64,000 bases of DNA from Cyclonatronum proteinivorum (GCF_003353065.1 NZ_CP027806.1:778997-842996), one strand, 5' to 3'; shown: positions 51,599-61,412, numbered from the stretch's first letter. Program-made: numbers and translations. The notes: generated by a model from the sequence alone, not told the origin.

Positions 51599-53578
51599 AT
51601 GAAGACTACTGTCCCCGAAGGCACCCTGTTGTGGGAACCTGCCCCTGAGCAAATCGAACAAACCAACCTCACCCGATACCGGCACTGGCTGACGGAAACA
51701 CGCGGGCTCCGGTTCGACGACTATCACGCGCTCTGGCAATGGTCGGTCGATGAAACCGAAGCCTTCTGGGCGTCTCTTTGGGATTATTTCGATATCCGCA
51801 GCCATGCCCCGTACACAGCCGTACTTGGTAAACGCGATATGCCCGGCGCGGACTGGTTCCCCGGCAGCACCCTCAATTTTGCCGAACACCTGTTCCGCAT
51901 GGCCTCAGCGGAACATCCTGCACTGATTTTCCGCACCGAAACCCTGCCCATGACGGAACTCAGCTGGGCAGAACTTCGCGCACAGGTTGCCGCGCTGGCT
52001 GCGCACCTGCGCGATAGCGGCGTGAAGCCCGGTGACCGGGTCGCAGCTTTCCTCCCCAACAGCCCGCACGCCTTTATTGGCATGCTGGCAGCGGCAAGTC
52101 TGGGCGCGGTTTGGTCTTCCTGCTCGCCGGATTTCGGCGCAGACAGCGTCACGGAGCGCTTCAGTCAGATCGCGCCGGTCGTGCTTATTGCTGTGAACGG
52201 CTACACCTACAACGGCAAAAAGATGGACCGCAGCCCGCAGGTGAGCCGGCTTGTTTCGCAGCTAACAAGTCTGCGGGAAGTAATCACCATCAGCTGGCTG
52301 CCTGACGGACCGGCCATCCCGCCACAGTCCGGCCTCCGTTTTACGGACTGGCAGCAGGCGGTTTCCCGAAAAGAAGCCGAACTCACGTTTGAGCCGGTGC
52401 CATTTGCGCATCCGCTGTGGGTGCTGTATTCATCCGGTACAACCGGACTCCCGAAACCCATCGTGCACGGACACGGGGGCATGCTTCTTGAGCACCTCAA
52501 GTACATGGAGTTCCATGCTGATGTGCGTCCCGGCGACCGCTTCTTCTGGTATTCCACGACCGGCTGGATGATGTGGAATGTCGTGCTGGCTGCCTTGCTT
52601 CGGGGCGCAACGGCTGTGCTTTACGACGGCAGCCCTGCCTGGCCGCGGGCAGATGTTCTGTGGAAATATGCCGCTCAAGCCCGCATGACAACCTTCGGCA
52701 CAAGTGCGACCTATCTGGTGAACTGCCTCAAAACCGGCATGCGGCCCGCTCAATCGCATGATCTGAGCAGTCTCCGCTCCGTAGGATCGACTGGCTCCCC
52801 GCTTCCGCCGGAAGGTTTCAACTGGGTCTATCAGGAAGTTGGCCGGCACATACAGCTGAATTCGACAAGCGGCGGTACCGACATTTGCAGCAGCTTTGTG
52901 GGCGGAAACCCGACCCTGCCCGTACATGCCGGTGAAATACAGTGCCGGGTGCTTGGTGCCGCAGTTGAAGCCTGGAACGAAGCGGGTCAGGCGGTAACGG
53001 AAGAAGTCGGGGAGATGGTCATTACAAGGCCTATGCCGTGCATGCCGGTAATGTTTTGGGGTGATGAAGGCATGAAGCGCTACCGGGAAAGCTATTTTGA
53101 GATGTTTCCCGGGGTTTGGCGGCACGGCGACTGGCTCAAAGTTACCTCCCGCGGCAGCTGCGTGATTTACGGCCGGTCAGACGCTACCCTCAATAAAATG
53201 GGTGTCCGAATCGGAACCGCCGAAATCTACCGGGCCGTAGAAGCGGAAGCGGCTGTGCGGGACAGCCTGATTGTGAGTCTGGAGCGGGCCGACGGCAGCT
53301 GGTACATGCCGCTGTTTGTAGTCATGCAGCAAGGCGCAACGCTTGATGACGACCTCCGCCGCCGGATTGGGGCAAACATCCGCGATCGCATCGCGCCGCG
53401 CTTTGTACCCGACGCCATCATCCAAATTCCCGAAATTCCCTACACCCTCAGCGGAAAAAAAATGGAGAAGCCCGTGAAACGTATCCTCGAAGGTACGCCG
53501 GTTGCAAAAGCCGCAAGCCCCGACTCCATGCGCAACCCGGATTCCCTGTCCCTTTTTGAAAAACTCCGCTTAGGGTAA
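51599..53578 (+). CDS. Acetoacetyl-CoA synthetase
   Basis: A 659-aa ANL-superfamily ligase that activates acetoacetate (or a related short-chain acid) with CoA and ATP. The P-loop-like core is WVLYSSGTTGLPKPIVHGHGG; further motifs are TTGWMMWNVV, STGSPLPPEGFNWVYQ, SGGTDICSSFVGG, GRSDATLNKMGVRIG and PYTLSGKKMEKPVKRIL with the catalytic Lys. The N-terminal region (NLTRYRHWLTETRGL) fits acetoacetate-CoA ligases. It stands alone. The family subdivision is by eye. Confidence 0.93.
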   Translation: MKTTVPEGTLLWEPAPEQIEQTNLTRYRHWLTETRGLRFDDYHALWQWSVDETEAFWASLWDYFDIRSHAPYTAVLGKRDMPGADWFPGSTLNFAEHLFRMASAEHPALIFRTETLPMTELSWAELRAQVAALAAHLRDSGVKPGDRVAAFLPNSPHAFIGMLAAASLGAVWSSCSPDFGADSVTERFSQIAPVVLIAVNGYTYNGKKMDRSPQVSRLVSQLTSLREVITISWLPDGPAIPPQSGLRFTDWQQAVSRKEAELTFEPVPFAHPLWVLYSSGTTGLPKPIVHGHGGMLLEHLKYMEFHADVRPGDRFFWYSTTGWMMWNVVLAALLRGATAVLYDGSPAWPRADVLWKYAAQARMTTFGTSATYLVNCLKTGMRPAQSHDLSSLRSVGSTGSPLPPEGFNWVYQEVGRHIQLNSTSGGTDICSSFVGGNPTLPVHAGEIQCRVLGAAVEAWNEAGQAVTEEVGEMVITRPMPCMPVMFWGDEGMKRYRESYFEMFPGVWRHGDWLKVTSRGSCVIYGRSDATLNKMGVRIGTAEIYRAVEAEAAVRDSLIVSLERADGSWYMPLFVVMQQGATLDDDLRRRIGANIRDRIAPRFVPDAIIQIPEIPYTLSGKKMEKPVKRILEGTPVAKAASPDSMRNPDSLSLFEKLRLG

Positions 53579-53997
53579 TACGCGATAGGATGGAACGCAG
53601 ATTTTCGGGATGGGGAAGGATTTTCGCGGATTATTCACTTTCAGACCCCAAAAAAAACCTGAAAGGGTGACATACCAAAGCACAGGGTGCAACCCTGTGA
53701 TCGTGATGTTTCTCATTTGAAGCCCTGAAAGGGCGGCATATTTCCGATGTCTGAAATTCACATTAACCCGGATTTAACCGACCGAAGTATGCCGCTCATT
53801 CAGAGCTCTGATTATCCGGGCGTACGGTCGTACCAGGGTTTACACCCCGAGCTTTGATCTGTCGTCCCGTTGGGACTTTCCATCGGCAGAGAAGCGAATT
53901 TCAGGCCGCAAAGCCGAAATCAAAAAAAATAAGGACGCATAAGACCGGTTTGGTACGCCGGGAACCAGCATTGCTCCCCGGGTTTCCCCAAAAAGCA
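53579..53997. repeat. Repeat-rich intergenic region
   Basis: No gene was found. At about 53660-53745 related units appear: CCTGAAAGGGTGACATA, CAGGGTGCAACCCTG and CCCTGAAAGGGCGGCATA, and an inverted relative (TATGCCGCTCATTCAG) at 53789-53804. At 53864-53876 TCCCGTTGGGAC is a small palindrome. The pattern is of short palindromic dispersed repeats. Confidence 0.55.
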
Positions 53998-55326
53998 TCA
54001 ATCGCCAATTATCGCCTCGATTTCTTCAGGCTTCTTGGGGACATTGGTGAGATTTTCATAGCTCGTTTCGGTAATCACGAGATTGTCTTCTATGCGAATC
54101 CCTCCGAAATTCAGCAGGTTGCGCAGCTTCGATTCGTTCAGGAAAGGCGCCTGTTTGGGATCGCTGAAGGCAGGTTCGAGCAGCGCCGGGATGATGTATA
54201 ATCCGGGTTCGATGGTGATCACCATGCCTTTTTCCAACGTCCGGCGTGCGCGCAGGAAACGCAGGCCCGGGCGGTCAATGGGCTCTACGCCTTTCAGGTA
54301 GCCGCCCACATCGTGCGTGTCGAGTCCGAGAAAGTGACCAAGGCCGTGCGGGAAGAACAGCGCAAACAGGTTCACCTGCATCATGTCATCGATGCTACCG
54401 TGCAGGTATCCCAAATCTTTCAGTCCGCGCAAAATGACCTGACAGGCGTGCAGGTGCAGGTCTTCCATTTTTACGCCCGGCCGGGCACTACTCGTGGTTT
54501 CAACCAGCGCCTGAAGCACAAGGCGGTATAAATCCCCGAAAACACCGTCGAACTTTCCGTTTACGGGGAAGGTGCGGGTGATGTCAGACGCGTAGCCTTT
54601 GTATTCAGCTCCGGCGTCAATCAAAAACTGAGCGCCTTTGGGAATGCGGCGCGAATTATCGACATAGTGCAGGATCGCGCTGTTTTTGCCGGAAGCAAAT
54701 ATGCCGCTGTAGGGATGGTGCAGCATGCCCTGTTGCACAAGATGATGTTCAAAATCGGCCTTGACTTCATACTCCCAGCTTGCGGTTTGTGCGCGTTTCA
54801 TCGCAATGATATGGGCCTCGCTTGCCGCTTTGGACGCCCGCCGCATCAGTTCCAGTTCGTGGTCCGTTTTAATGCTCCGGCAGTATGCAAGGGCCTCCGG
54901 AAGCGTAACCGTATCGGTTTCAAGTCCATGACCGGTTACAAAATCGGCATCAGACTGCGTGTTGCAGTACACCATTGACGGCTTGCGTTTTCTGAATACG
55001 ACTTCGAGTTTGTCATCATAAAAAACACTGTCGGGCTTAAACGCTTCCTTATAATAATCCGGACTGTTCACATATCCCATCCAAACCGCAAACTTGCTGT
55101 CCCGCTTGGGCAGCACCAGGTGCCAGGTCTGATCCTGAAGATCAAACAGCACATGGAAGTCGGGCTCATCAATGCCCGTGAGATACAGGAAGTTGGACTC
55201 CTGACGAAATGAGTACTCAAAGTCGGTATTGTAGCGGTGAGAAACGCGGCCCCCGCTCATATAAATCAGGGCATCTGTATCGGGCTTAAAAACATCAAAA
55301 AGCTTGGCGCGGTTGGTCTGTTCCAT
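53998..55326 (-). CDS. pepP: Xaa-Pro aminopeptidase, M24B family
   Basis: A 442-aa metallopeptidase that removes N-terminal residues before proline. The N-terminal domain precedes the pita-bread domain with ligands in FLIDAGAEYKGYASDITRTFP (Asp pair), HGLGHFLGLDTHD (His), TIEPGLYI (Glu) and GGIRIEDNLVIT (Glu). ATG 55326 (MEQTNR) is chosen; the upstream in-frame codons would overlap the intergenic region and lack a signal. It follows the HsdR_N-like gene by 76 bp on the same strand. Confidence 0.93.
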   Translation of the reverse strand: MEQTNRAKLFDVFKPDTDALIYMSGGRVSHRYNTDFEYSFRQESNFLYLTGIDEPDFHVLFDLQDQTWHLVLPKRDSKFAVWMGYVNSPDYYKEAFKPDSVFYDDKLEVVFRKRKPSMVYCNTQSDADFVTGHGLETDTVTLPEALAYCRSIKTDHELELMRRASKAASEAHIIAMKRAQTASWEYEVKADFEHHLVQQGMLHHPYSGIFASGKNSAILHYVDNSRRIPKGAQFLIDAGAEYKGYASDITRTFPVNGKFDGVFGDLYRLVLQALVETTSSARPGVKMEDLHLHACQVILRGLKDLGYLHGSIDDMMQVNLFALFFPHGLGHFLGLDTHDVGGYLKGVEPIDRPGLRFLRARRTLEKGMVITIEPGLYIIPALLEPAFSDPKQAPFLNESKLRNLLNFGGIRIEDNLVITETSYENLTNVPKKPEEIEAIIGD

Positions 55327-55402
55327 AGTTGGCGTTATATCAGAATTTAAAATCGAATCAATTTTGTAAAGTAATAAATTCTGAATGGCATAGCACCAAA
55401 AA

Positions 55403-56422
55403 TCAGCGGAAGATCGAATCAAATTCTGCCGCCCAAATCCGGATTATATTTGCAGCGGAAGTCTCAGGTTTTGCGGCATTCAGCAGGTCGTAGCACTGCG
55501 CAGCATCCAGGTTTCGGCTGCCTTTGCTGTCGGTGAGTTGCACGGCAGTTTCCGGCACGGATTCTTGGTGAGAAGGCAGCAGCCTTACGCGCAGATGTCC
55601 CGAAATTTGCCCGTTTTGATGATGAAGGACATCAAGCATAGTCCCGCCTGCGTGATGAGCGGAAAGACTGATGAGGTAGGGCTCGCGCAGAAAAAAGTAG
55701 TGGTTCAGTGCCGCGTTCTCAGCGGAGGCCGGAAGCTGAATGAGGTGAATCTCCGCCCCCGCCTGTTGGTGAAGCGTGCGCAGGATTTCTGAGAACACAG
55801 GTTTGAGCGTCTCCGGCAGGGCCTGACCCATAAATCCGCGCCGCTGCCAGTAGGTCGTATCGCGCGTTACTGCAGAGCCGGTTTCCAGATCGGAGAGCAA
55901 TCGGGGCGTGATACCATCATCCGAAACATCAAAAAAAATATCGCGCCTGCCGTTGGTCAGCAGTACAAGCGGTGCCCCGATTTCCAGGTTGTATCGCGAA
56001 GCCTGCATGGCTGTTTGCCGGGTGAGGCGGATATCCGGTGCTTTGCACTCTGCAAGCAGCCAGGGCCGGTGCTGTTTATCGAAGCAAAGCAGGTCGGTTC
56101 GCAGGGTCTGCCCCGTAATACGGGGTTTAACGGGCAGCTCCGTCGTAAACCGGCTTACAGGCAAGGCGCAGCTCAGGCGAAGCCATTCCACAAGCTGAAG
56201 CCGAACCCGCTCTTCCGGCCGGTCGGCAAGCACATTCTTCCGCACCGGATTCCAAAGCCGACGCTGCCCCTGTTCATAACGGATTTCCGGGAAATGACCG
56301 GTGAGCACGGAGACCGGCGATGGCTGTGGGGATGTATCCAAGGGACGTCCTTTTTTTGTGCGCAATTTACAAAATTGATGTCCCGAATGCTTTGATGGCG
56401 TACATGTGCCCAAATAAATCAT
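55403..56422 (-). CDS. HsdR N-terminal-like (PD-(D/E)XK-type) protein
   Basis: A 339-aa protein. The region LRTDLLCFDKQHRPWLLAECKAPDIRLTRQTAMQASRYN has the acidic and ECK residues of the HSDR_N_2 fold seen in type I restriction subunits, here without motor or specificity domains. Such stand-alone proteins are common in Bacteroidota, role unclear. The Phe-rich start and tail are not recognised. ATG 56422 is chosen among several; the true start could be a downstream GTG near VLTGHFPEIRY. Confidence 0.8.
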   Translation of the reverse strand: MIYLGTCTPSKHSGHQFCKLRTKKGRPLDTSPQPSPVSVLTGHFPEIRYEQGQRRLWNPVRKNVLADRPEERVRLQLVEWLRLSCALPVSRFTTELPVKPRITGQTLRTDLLCFDKQHRPWLLAECKAPDIRLTRQTAMQASRYNLEIGAPLVLLTNGRRDIFFDVSDDGITPRLLSDLETGSAVTRDTTYWQRRGFMGQALPETLKPVFSEILRTLHQQAGAEIHLIQLPASAENAALNHYFFLREPYLISLSAHHAGGTMLDVLHHQNGQISGHLRVRLLPSHQESVPETAVQLTDSKGSRNLDAAQCYDLLNAAKPETSAANIIRIWAAEFDSIFR

Positions 56423-56613
56423 AAGCCGATTAGCTGGTAGTAAGGGAAGTCTGCAGGGAAATGATTTCCCGAGTGCAGGGTATAGTTTATTATCCGGAAA
56501 AATCGTAGGATTGACAGACACCCCCAGCCCATACCGGGCGCGTGCGCAGGAATTGTGAAAAAGGATGGCGCATTTACCCTGCATTCACCAAATAACCGAA
56601 TCAAACGCAACGT

Positions 56614-57135
56614 ATGACAAGCCGTAAAGACCGCATTATCCGTGCCCTGCACCTGAGTCCGCACCCGGAAGGCGGATATTTCCGTGAAACCTACCGCAGC
56701 CCGCTGAATCTGCCGGTTCATCAGCAAACAGAAGCCTTCGAGGGTCCCCGCGCAGCCTGTACCGGCATTTATTACCTTCTCGGAGCCGGAGATTTCTCTG
56801 CCTTTCACCGCATTAAATCCGATGAAATGTGGCACCATTATGAAGGCGTACCCCTTACCATTCACCTGATTCACCCCGATGGCCTGTATCAGGCGGTGAC
56901 AATCGGCGGGGATGTCGGTGCCGGTGGCCGGCCGCAATTTGTCGTGCCCGCCAATACCTGGTTTGCGGTAACGGTCGAGGCCAACCCGGAAACGCAACGC
57001 GACGCCTTCGCACTTACCGGCTGCACGGTCTCTCCCGGATTTGATTTCAAGGATTTTGAAATGGCAAACGGCTACATGCTCAAAAATGCCTTCCCCGAAC
57101 ATGCTGACCTTATCTCGGAATTGGTGAGAGAATAA
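56614..57135 (+). CDS. DUF985 cupin-fold protein
   Basis: A 173-aa cupin of the DUF985/YML079 type: LSPHPEGGYFRETYRS, SAFHRIKSDEMWHHYEG and VPANTWFAVTVEAN, with GCTVSPGFDFKDFEMA near the end. The metal-site residues (His and Glu in the conserved barrel) are present. Substrate and activity are unknown. The gene is divergent from the HsdR_N-like gene. Confidence 0.92.
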   Translation: MTSRKDRIIRALHLSPHPEGGYFRETYRSPLNLPVHQQTEAFEGPRAACTGIYYLLGAGDFSAFHRIKSDEMWHHYEGVPLTIHLIHPDGLYQAVTIGGDVGAGGRPQFVVPANTWFAVTVEANPETQRDAFALTGCTVSPGFDFKDFEMANGYMLKNAFPEHADLISELVRE

Positions 57136-57342
57136 CCGGTGATGCGGAATGCTGAATGTTGATGGATGAGTCCGGGTGCGAACAGGGACGCGATCAATCA
57201 GACAATATGAGTCGGGTTCCTACGGTTGCTCATAAGCCGGTCGCCCACATTGCGGGGTAATATTGAGGTAACATTGCGGTAATACAAGCTTCATATCAGA
57301 AGGGTAATTCAGTACTTCATCTTTCTGATACCAATTTTTTGT

Positions 57343-58800
57343 ATGAAATCCTGCCAATTTACCCGTTCAGGCCTGTTTACGCTTTTTCTTAGCTTGCTGA
57401 TATGCGGGCTTTTTTCATTTTCTGCACCTGTGCACGCCGTCGCTGCGGAATCGGCTGACAGCACCGCATCGGTTCAGCGGGACTTACTGCAAACCCTTCG
57501 CGACAACGGAGTGATTACTGCGGAGCAGTTTGAACGCCTTATGCGGCAGTCCGCCGGAGAAGCTGTCCGCACCCGCGATTTGCTGGATGATGACGATGAT
57601 TTCGGCTACACCCAAACAGATACCAGAACCCGGCGCTTCCGGGTGCGTTCTGAGGATGGCCGCGACCTGTTCAGACTCCGGGGGAGGCTTTATATTGATG
57701 GGGCGGGGAATTTCCTGGATGACCGTAAGAACACGGTGGATGACAACCGCGAAAACCGCGGGAATCTGGCGCGGTATGGCACGATCATCCGCAGTGCGCG
57801 CCTCGGTGCGGAAGGGGTGATGTATGAGGATTTCCTCTGGCGGATGGAGGTGGATTTCCGGGATGAAGAAGTCCGGATTCGAGGCGCGTATGTGGAATAC
57901 ATCCGGCTGAATCCGCTGCGGATCAAAATCGGGAATATTAAGGAGCCGTTCGGGCTGGAATGGATGAATTCGCGCAACCGCGCGACCTTCCTGGAGCGCG
58001 CCGCCAGTGTGGATGCATACAAGCCCGACTGGAATCTCGGTATGGCGCTTGGCTGGCAGGGTAGCCGGTACAGCCTGAGCACCGCGCTGATGAGCGGGGG
58101 CGGGCTTATCAATGAGCGGCAGCAAACGGGCGGATATGCGTTTGCGGGTCGGGCGACTTTCGCGCCTTACATGGGCTTTGATTCGTACACGCATCTCGGG
58201 TTTTCATCGAGCTACCGGGTGAATGCGTTCACAGAGCGCATTGACGGGAATTTTGATCAGCAGTATGTGGATGTGCGGATGCGCACCCGAACGGGCACCC
58301 GCGCTATTGATGGCCGCTTCATTGGGGCCGATGATATTGATGATGTGGTGGATATCACCCGTTATCACGCGGAGGCGGCTTTCGGCATTGGCCCCGTACA
58401 CATGCAGGGTGAATACACGATTGTGGATGTTCGCCGCGATTTCCTCAAGCCGGACCTCAGCCTCGGCGGCTGGTACGTGCAGGCGGGCTGGTTCCTGACC
58501 GGTGAGCGGCGGGTGTACCGTCCGGACCGCGGCAACTTTGGCGCGATTGTGCCTAACCGCAATTTCCAGCCGGGCTTTGGGCCCGGTGCCTGGGAGCTTG
58601 CTTTCCGCTATGCGCATGTGGACTCCAACGATCAGGACTACGACGGCGGCGAGATGCGCCATTTCACGGCGGGCCTGAACTGGTACCTCAACCGCGAAAC
58701 CCGTTTGATGCTGAACTACATCTACCTCGATGCCGAACGCCTGAACGGCAAGCGTACCAAAGGCAGCCTGATTGCAGCGCGGGTGCAGTTTGAGTTTTGA
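57343..58800 (+). CDS. Phosphate-selective porin O/P-like outer-membrane protein
   Basis: A 485-aa protein with signal peptide (LFTLFLSLLICGLFSFSAPVHA). A short coiled region (LLQTLRDNGVITAEQFERL) precedes the beta-barrel, which has alternating strand patterns, IKIGNIKEPFGLEWMNS (family signature), and a C-terminal aromatic (FEF) suited to BAM insertion. It is probably an anion channel in the outer membrane. An Asp-rich stretch (DDDDDFG) at about 80 is unusual. No phosphate regulon genes are nearby. Confidence 0.9.
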   Translation: MKSCQFTRSGLFTLFLSLLICGLFSFSAPVHAVAAESADSTASVQRDLLQTLRDNGVITAEQFERLMRQSAGEAVRTRDLLDDDDDFGYTQTDTRTRRFRVRSEDGRDLFRLRGRLYIDGAGNFLDDRKNTVDDNRENRGNLARYGTIIRSARLGAEGVMYEDFLWRMEVDFRDEEVRIRGAYVEYIRLNPLRIKIGNIKEPFGLEWMNSRNRATFLERAASVDAYKPDWNLGMALGWQGSRYSLSTALMSGGGLINERQQTGGYAFAGRATFAPYMGFDSYTHLGFSSSYRVNAFTERIDGNFDQQYVDVRMRTRTGTRAIDGRFIGADDIDDVVDITRYHAEAAFGIGPVHMQGEYTIVDVRRDFLKPDLSLGGWYVQAGWFLTGERRVYRPDRGNFGAIVPNRNFQPGFGPGAWELAFRYAHVDSNDQDYDGGEMRHFTAGLNWYLNRETRLMLNYIYLDAERLNGKRTKGSLIAARVQFEF

Positions 58801-59385
58801 GAAATTTGTGGTTAAGGGGTAGGGCAACAGCGGTTTAATGGTACCGCCTTGGCAGGCAACGGGAGGGCGGGATGTCATGGGGCTTGGTTGCTGGTAGGAA
58901 GTTATCCGTCTCGGGTGTTGTGAAGCTTCCACGTCAAAGCCTGCCCTGTAGGGGCAGCATGTGGGTAGAAAAAACGGTCACCGCGAAAAAAACAGCGTGC
59001 CGTAGGTACGCCCTGTGCATGCCGTTGTTTGGGAATAGCACGAAGCGCAAAACAGGGGGCTCAGATAGATGATTGCACCGTGCCGGGTTTGTCACGGGCT
59101 GTACGCCCGGCCCGCGGTCGTGCCTTCGGCGCGCGAGGGGTAATTGGGGGGTGTCGATTTTTCTACGAAGATGGCGCTCCTAGGAGCTGGGGATTGGGCA
59201 GGTCCGGCGTCAAGCGTTGATGAAGGTACGGTCATTTCGGGGATAGTGCGGGATTGCATTACGTGGCCCGTGGCCCGCGAACCGCGTGCCATCTACGGCG
59301 CGAAAGCTGCCGGGTTTTTGGTTAACTTGGGAGGTATCATCCCAAATCCATCCGGAAAAATATCCTCCGTTTAGCACAAACCGCA
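58801..59385. repeat. Intergenic region with dispersed GTAGAAA repeats
   Basis: No gene is supported. 58943-58975 (CCCTGTAGGGGCAGCAT, GGGTAGAAAA) and 59158-59190 (inverted: TTTTTCTACGAAGATGG, CGCTCCTAGGAGCTGG) are relatives of the direct repeats at 14824-15073. The two copies here are in opposite orientation, about 215 bp apart. Confidence 0.6.
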
Positions 59386-60321
59386 ATGAAACAACAAATC
59401 CGTAAGCTGATGCTGATTTCGGCTTTCGCCCTTTCGTTTCTGATTCTCATCATCATTATCAATCAGCTCGTGCAGTTCTCGGCTGTTATAGCGCGGCTGA
59501 ACGAAACGGCCGGACTTGTTTTCCTCATCCTGAGCCTTTCAGTGCTGCTGCTCTCGGTGAGTTTGCCGGTTCTTGCCTTCCTGAAATTACCGGGTGCACT
59601 GATTCCGCCGCCCGTTTCCGAAGGTCCGGCCTATGAGGCGCATCTGAAGAAGCTGGCCCGCCGGCTGAATCAGAACCCCTCTGTACAGGCGCACATGGGA
59701 CTGATTGAAGGCGAGGAGCAGATACAGGGCGCACTCGTGTACCTGAACGGCGAGGCGACCGAAAAGGTGAAACAGGCAAGCAGGCGGGCGTTTTTTACGA
59801 CCGCGATCTCTCAAAACGGTGCGCTTGATGCGCTGTTTATCCTCGGCCTGCAGTTCCGGCTGATTTGGGACATCGCGCATGTGTACAGTCAGCGGCCTTC
59901 CCTGAAAGACCTCGGATTTCTGTACAGCAATGTTTTCGTGACCGCGCTGGTCGCCTCCCAACTCGATGAAGCCGAGTATTTCGAGATGATCGAATCGGTC
60001 ATCACTACGAGCATCGGTTCGGCGGTTACTTTCGTGCCGGGCACCGCGCTCATCGTGAATTCTGCCCTCAACGGCACCTCAAACGCTTTCCTGACTCTGC
60101 GTATCGGCATGATCGCGCAGGAATACTGCAGCGCTATCGTTCGTCCTGAGCGCCGTCTGCTGCGCAACTCCGCAACGGTAAAAGCCGCCCGCATGCTCGG
60201 CGTAATCGCCCGCGACGCAACCGCCGACCTGATTGCCATGACCGGCAAAGCTGGCATGAACAAAGCGGGTCAGGCGGGAACTGCGGTTGGCGATTGGTTT
60301 AAAGGGTTGTTTAGGGGATGA
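59386..60321 (+). CDS. DUF697-type membrane protein
   Basis: A 311-aa protein with two N-terminal helices (ISAFALSFLILIIIINQLV and LVFLILSLSVLLLSVSLPV) and a C-terminal region resembling DUF697 (QFRLIWDIAHVYSQRPS, VTSIGSAVTFVPGTAL-type glycine-rich helices, YCSAIVRPERR). DUF697 proteins often accompany GTPases, but none is next to it. Function is not known. The stop codon overlaps the start of a heptanucleotide repeat. Confidence 0.75.
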   Translation: MKQQIRKLMLISAFALSFLILIIIINQLVQFSAVIARLNETAGLVFLILSLSVLLLSVSLPVLAFLKLPGALIPPPVSEGPAYEAHLKKLARRLNQNPSVQAHMGLIEGEEQIQGALVYLNGEATEKVKQASRRAFFTTAISQNGALDALFILGLQFRLIWDIAHVYSQRPSLKDLGFLYSNVFVTALVASQLDEAEYFEMIESVITTSIGSAVTFVPGTALIVNSALNGTSNAFLTLRIGMIAQEYCSAIVRPERRLLRNSATVKAARMLGVIARDATADLIAMTGKAGMNKAGQAGTAVGDWFKGLFRG

Positions 60322-60410
60322 GTTCAGAGTTCAGAGTTCAGAGTTCAGAGTTCAGAGTTTGGAGTTCAGAGTTCGGAGTGGAAAGTGGAAAGTGGAAAGT
60401 GGAAAGTGAA
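60320..60410 (+). repeat. Tandem heptanucleotide repeat, thirteen units
   Basis: Units are GAGTTCA (five times), GAGTTTG, GAGTTCA, GAGTTCG, then GAGTGGA, AAGTGGA (three times) and AAGTGAA, all in the same 7-bp register. It begins inside the stop codon of the DUF697 gene. Two sequence variants occur in blocks, which suggests sequential expansion. Confidence 0.9.
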
Positions 60411-60503
60411 ACGTTGTTATCTGACTATTCTTCAACTTTTGCCGTCCGCCGTCTGCGGTCCATATTTTCTCCCCCGTCATCCTAAAAAAGCCGAAATAAA
60501 GTC

Positions 60504-60535
60504 TTGACACGCGCGGCGTTTTCAGCGTATATTTG
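60504..60535 (+). promoter_or_regulatory. Promoter of tRNA-Val
   Basis: TTGACA at 60504-60509 is followed after 18 nt by TATATTTG at 60528-60535. The -35 is of the general sigma-70 type, the -7 is of the Bacteroidota TAnnTTTG type, so the promoter is a hybrid of the two. It lies 16 nt before the tRNA. Confidence 0.75.
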
Positions 60536-60551
60536 AGTCTTCCAAAAACGC

Positions 60552-60626
60552 GGGATGTTAGCTCAGTTGGTTCAGAGCACCTGCCTTACAAGCAGGGGGT
60601 CGGGGGTTCGAATCCCTCACATCCCA
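60552..60626 (+). tRNA. tRNA-Val (anticodon TAC)
   Basis: The acceptor arms GGGATGT (60552-60558) and ACATCCC (60619-60625) pair. The D-arm contains AGCTCAGTTGGTT, the anticodon stem-loop is CCTGC-CTTACAA-GCAGG, giving TAC, and the T-arm is GGGGGTTCGAATCCC. CCA is not encoded. A strong terminator follows. Confidence 0.97.
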
Positions 60627-61139
60627 CAAAAATTAGAAAGCCGTTCAGATTCAGTTCTGATCGGCTTTTTTTATGGGATGGATTTACCCGGAAGAGTCGC
60701 ATGGCACAGCTTAGATTCACCGTCGGTGAGAAGTTGCCGGTGGGGGATTTCCGCAGCTGTGAGAATGATGATGAAACTGAGGCGTTAGACCGGACTTGGG
60801 TGTAATTAGTTTTGGAAGTCGGGAGAGTGCGAATTGCTGCTACAAATTGCGCGGAAAGGTGAAACAAGGTCAACCAAATGTTGCTGCCGACCGTAGAACA
60901 AAAGGTGACTTTCAGCAAACCCCGGAAGGCAAAAAAGAAATACCGACGATATGCGTGCTAAACCCTTCCCCAAAATGCTGCTTCTTTATCCTTCAACGGT
61001 GAACCCGGGTAGAAGAGCTTTGATGCGCACAGCCAATATGGGGCAAAAAGCGCCCGCGTGATAAGGTTTCACCTCAACATTGTATCAGCAGCCTTCAGGT
61101 ATCCTTCAAACCCAAAAAAACTCAAACCAGAACACTGCG
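60627..61139. other. Intergenic region after tRNA-Val
   Basis: Apart from the terminator at 60637-60672, no gene was recognised. A 34-codon frame at 60702 (MAQLRFTVGEK) has no known relatives by eye and is not annotated. Confidence 0.4.
60637..60672 (+). terminator. Terminator of tRNA-Val
   Basis: AAAGCCG and TCAGA pair with TCTGA and CGGCTTT around a small loop, followed by T residues. Confidence 0.9.
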
Positions 61140-61412
61140 ATGAGAGCCCTCTTCAAAAATCACCCCCTTTGGTGGGGCCTGCTGCTCACCGGCACCCTGC
61201 TTGTTTCCCTGATTACCACAAAATCCGGTCTGAGCTTTTTCAACCTCCTCAACAGCATGGCCGGACATCTCCTTTTCGCGACCATCATCGCGGTAGTCCC
61301 GGCTCTCATTTTTTGGCTCCTCAAACGTCCGCTGAGTACCCAATGGATCATGGTACTTTTTACCGTTGGATGGACGATTTTAGCCGCAGCTAATTTATGG
61401 GCGATGCCGTAG
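61140..61412 (+). CDS. Small three-helix membrane protein
   Basis: A 90-aa protein with three hydrophobic segments (WWGLLLTGTLLVSLI, GHLLFATIIAVVPALIFWLL, IMVLFTVGWTILAAANLW). ATG 61140 gives a basic start (MRALFKNHPLWW). No family was recognised. The pattern of helices supports a real gene more than chance, but no homology evidence is available. Confidence 0.55.
   Translation: MRALFKNHPLWWGLLLTGTLLVSLITTKSGLSFFNLLNSMAGHLLFATIIAVVPALIFWLLKRPLSTQWIMVLFTVGWTILAAANLWAMP

Noticed and set aside
53618-53640. Third copy of the MITE end (CGGATTATTCAC)
   Set aside because: Only a partial match, with no opposite end and no target duplication.
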